A DNA stretch of 13,404 nt. Source: Myxococcales bacterium. Its GTDB lineage: Bacteria > Myxococcota_A > Bradymonadia > UBA4248. Shown here piece after piece: positions 12,767 to 13,404 of the stretch. Numbering within the stretch: position 1 is the stretch's first letter; the number at the start of each line of letters is the position of its first letter. Location of the stretch: positions 1-13,404 of the forward strand of contig SFMP01000073.1 in assembly GCA_004554395.1 (NCBI GenBank). The letters are read 5' to 3'. A program made the translations under genes and the position numbers. The notes below the pieces were generated by a model that worked only from the letters and a program-made list of their open reading frames with translations, was not told where the DNA came from and ran no database searches.

Positions 12767-13404
12767 ATGGCTCAGATTACTGTTATTACATCGGCATACA
12801 ATGTCGGCGCCTATATCGAGCGCTATGTATCGTCGCTCAAATCGCAAACATTCAAAGATTTCGTCGTCATTTGTCGCGACGATCATTCGAGCGACGATAC
12901 GCTTGAGAAATTGCGAGAGCTTTGCAAAGACGACGATAGATTTCAAATTATCGAATCGGCTCAAAACGAAGGCGTCTATTATAATTTGAAACAAACGCTC
13001 GACTCGGTCGAAACGCCATATTTATGTTTTCTCGATCCCGACGACTGGATCGACGATGCGTATTTGGAAAGTCTATACGATGCCATCGTTCAAAGCGATG
13101 CCGATATGGCAAAAGCGAGTCTTGCTCGCGATTATGACACGGGGAGAGTCGTCTATGATCATAAGAATGCGAAGATTCGCAAAGATATATCAAAGCGACG
13201 TCATGTAGCACTCCATTTTTGCGGTAGTCAATGGATTACAAATTTATACCGGACGAGTTTCATACGCCAGCATCATATATCGTTTCAAACTCGTGCATCG
13301 GGATTGGAGTGGGATTGCGACGATATTTTTATATTGAATATATTATTGAACAATCCAAAAATCGCATTTTGCGATAATGTATTCTATCATTATTATCAAC
13401 GTTC
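12767..13404 (+). CDS. Family 2 glycosyltransferase, N-terminal part (runs off right edge)
   Basis: I translated this frame by hand: 212 full codons remain open to the window end. The N-terminus ITVITSAYNVGAYIERYVSS (4-23) is the GT-A nucleotide-sugar fold start, where YNVGAYI matches the usual YN-x-x-x-YI pattern. Then come SQTFKDFVVICRDDHSSDDT (26-45) and LDPDDW (89-94), the DxD-like metal site, followed by acceptor-side segments LEWDCDDIFI (180-189). The enzyme would transfer a sugar from a nucleotide donor in surface polysaccharide or glycan assembly; donor and acceptor cannot be told. GGGAG at 12754-12758 supports the ATG. AT content rises through the gene (ATA, TTA and TAT codons become common), unlike prfC, which may indicate a laterally acquired glycan locus beyond the edge. 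Confidence 0.88.
   Translation, partial: MAQITVITSAYNVGAYIERYVSSLKSQTFKDFVVICRDDHSSDDTLEKLRELCKDDDRFQIIESAQNEGVYYNLKQTLDSVETPYLCFLDPDDWIDDAYLESLYDAIVQSDADMAKASLARDYDTGRVVYDHKNAKIRKDISKRRHVALHFCGSQWITNLYRTSFIRQHHISFQTRASGLEWDCDDIFILNILLNNPKIAFCDNVFYHYYQR

Overview
The window reads as the chromosome of a free-living Gram-negative bacterium of moderately high GC. A periplasm-facing lipoprotein with a lipobox and a four-cysteine N-terminus, an FHA protein with a Pro/Met-rich tail, and a heat-shock promoter resembling the RpoH consensus are compatible with a deltaproteobacterial or myxobacterial-type lineage. That placement is inference only. No phage, insertion sequence, CRISPR array, rRNA or tRNA was recognised. 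Most genes are conserved housekeeping genes; the unusual content lies between them.

Layout. (1) 1-792, minus: N-terminal part of an FHA-domain protein, running off the left edge. (2) 793-1195: intergenic region with an 81-bp tandem repeat built from hairpins. (3) 1196-1747, plus: stand-alone CinA C-terminal domain (PncC, NMN amidase). (4) 1988-3803, plus: rplU-rpmA-obgE, the common L21-L27-Obg cluster, with a leader before rplU and a terminator before obgE. (5) 3793-3966: a 53-bp tandem repeat that holds the stop codons of both convergent neighbours. (6) 3959-5728, minus: secreted lipoprotein with carboxypeptidase-regulatory-like domains, with a good sigma70-type promoter and phased A-tracts upstream. 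(7) 5998-6585, plus: nadD. (8) 6825-7662, plus: two small heat-shock proteins (Hsp20) in an operon behind a candidate heat-shock promoter and a possible RNA thermometer. (9) 7663-8154: strong hairpin and four complex palindromes. (10) 8155-10779, plus: alaS. (11) 10779-10988: duplicated 105-bp block of terminator plus two palindromes. (12) 11078-12682, plus: prfC (RF3). (13) 12767-13404, plus: start of a family 2 glycosyltransferase, running off the right edge.

Functionally the window combines translation (L21, L27, ObgE, AlaRS, RF3), NAD salvage (PncC makes NaMN, which NadD adenylylates), proteostasis (Hsp20 pair) and envelope functions (lipoprotein, glycosyltransferase).

The most interesting signal is a dispersed family of about 13 bulged hairpins in three intergenic clusters. 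They share a TATT...AATA core and an unpaired base beside it, and several have GTAG or GGAG at the 5' foot. This resembles REP elements mobilised by RAYT-type TnpA, but the loops, inner stems and outer stems vary while pairing is kept.
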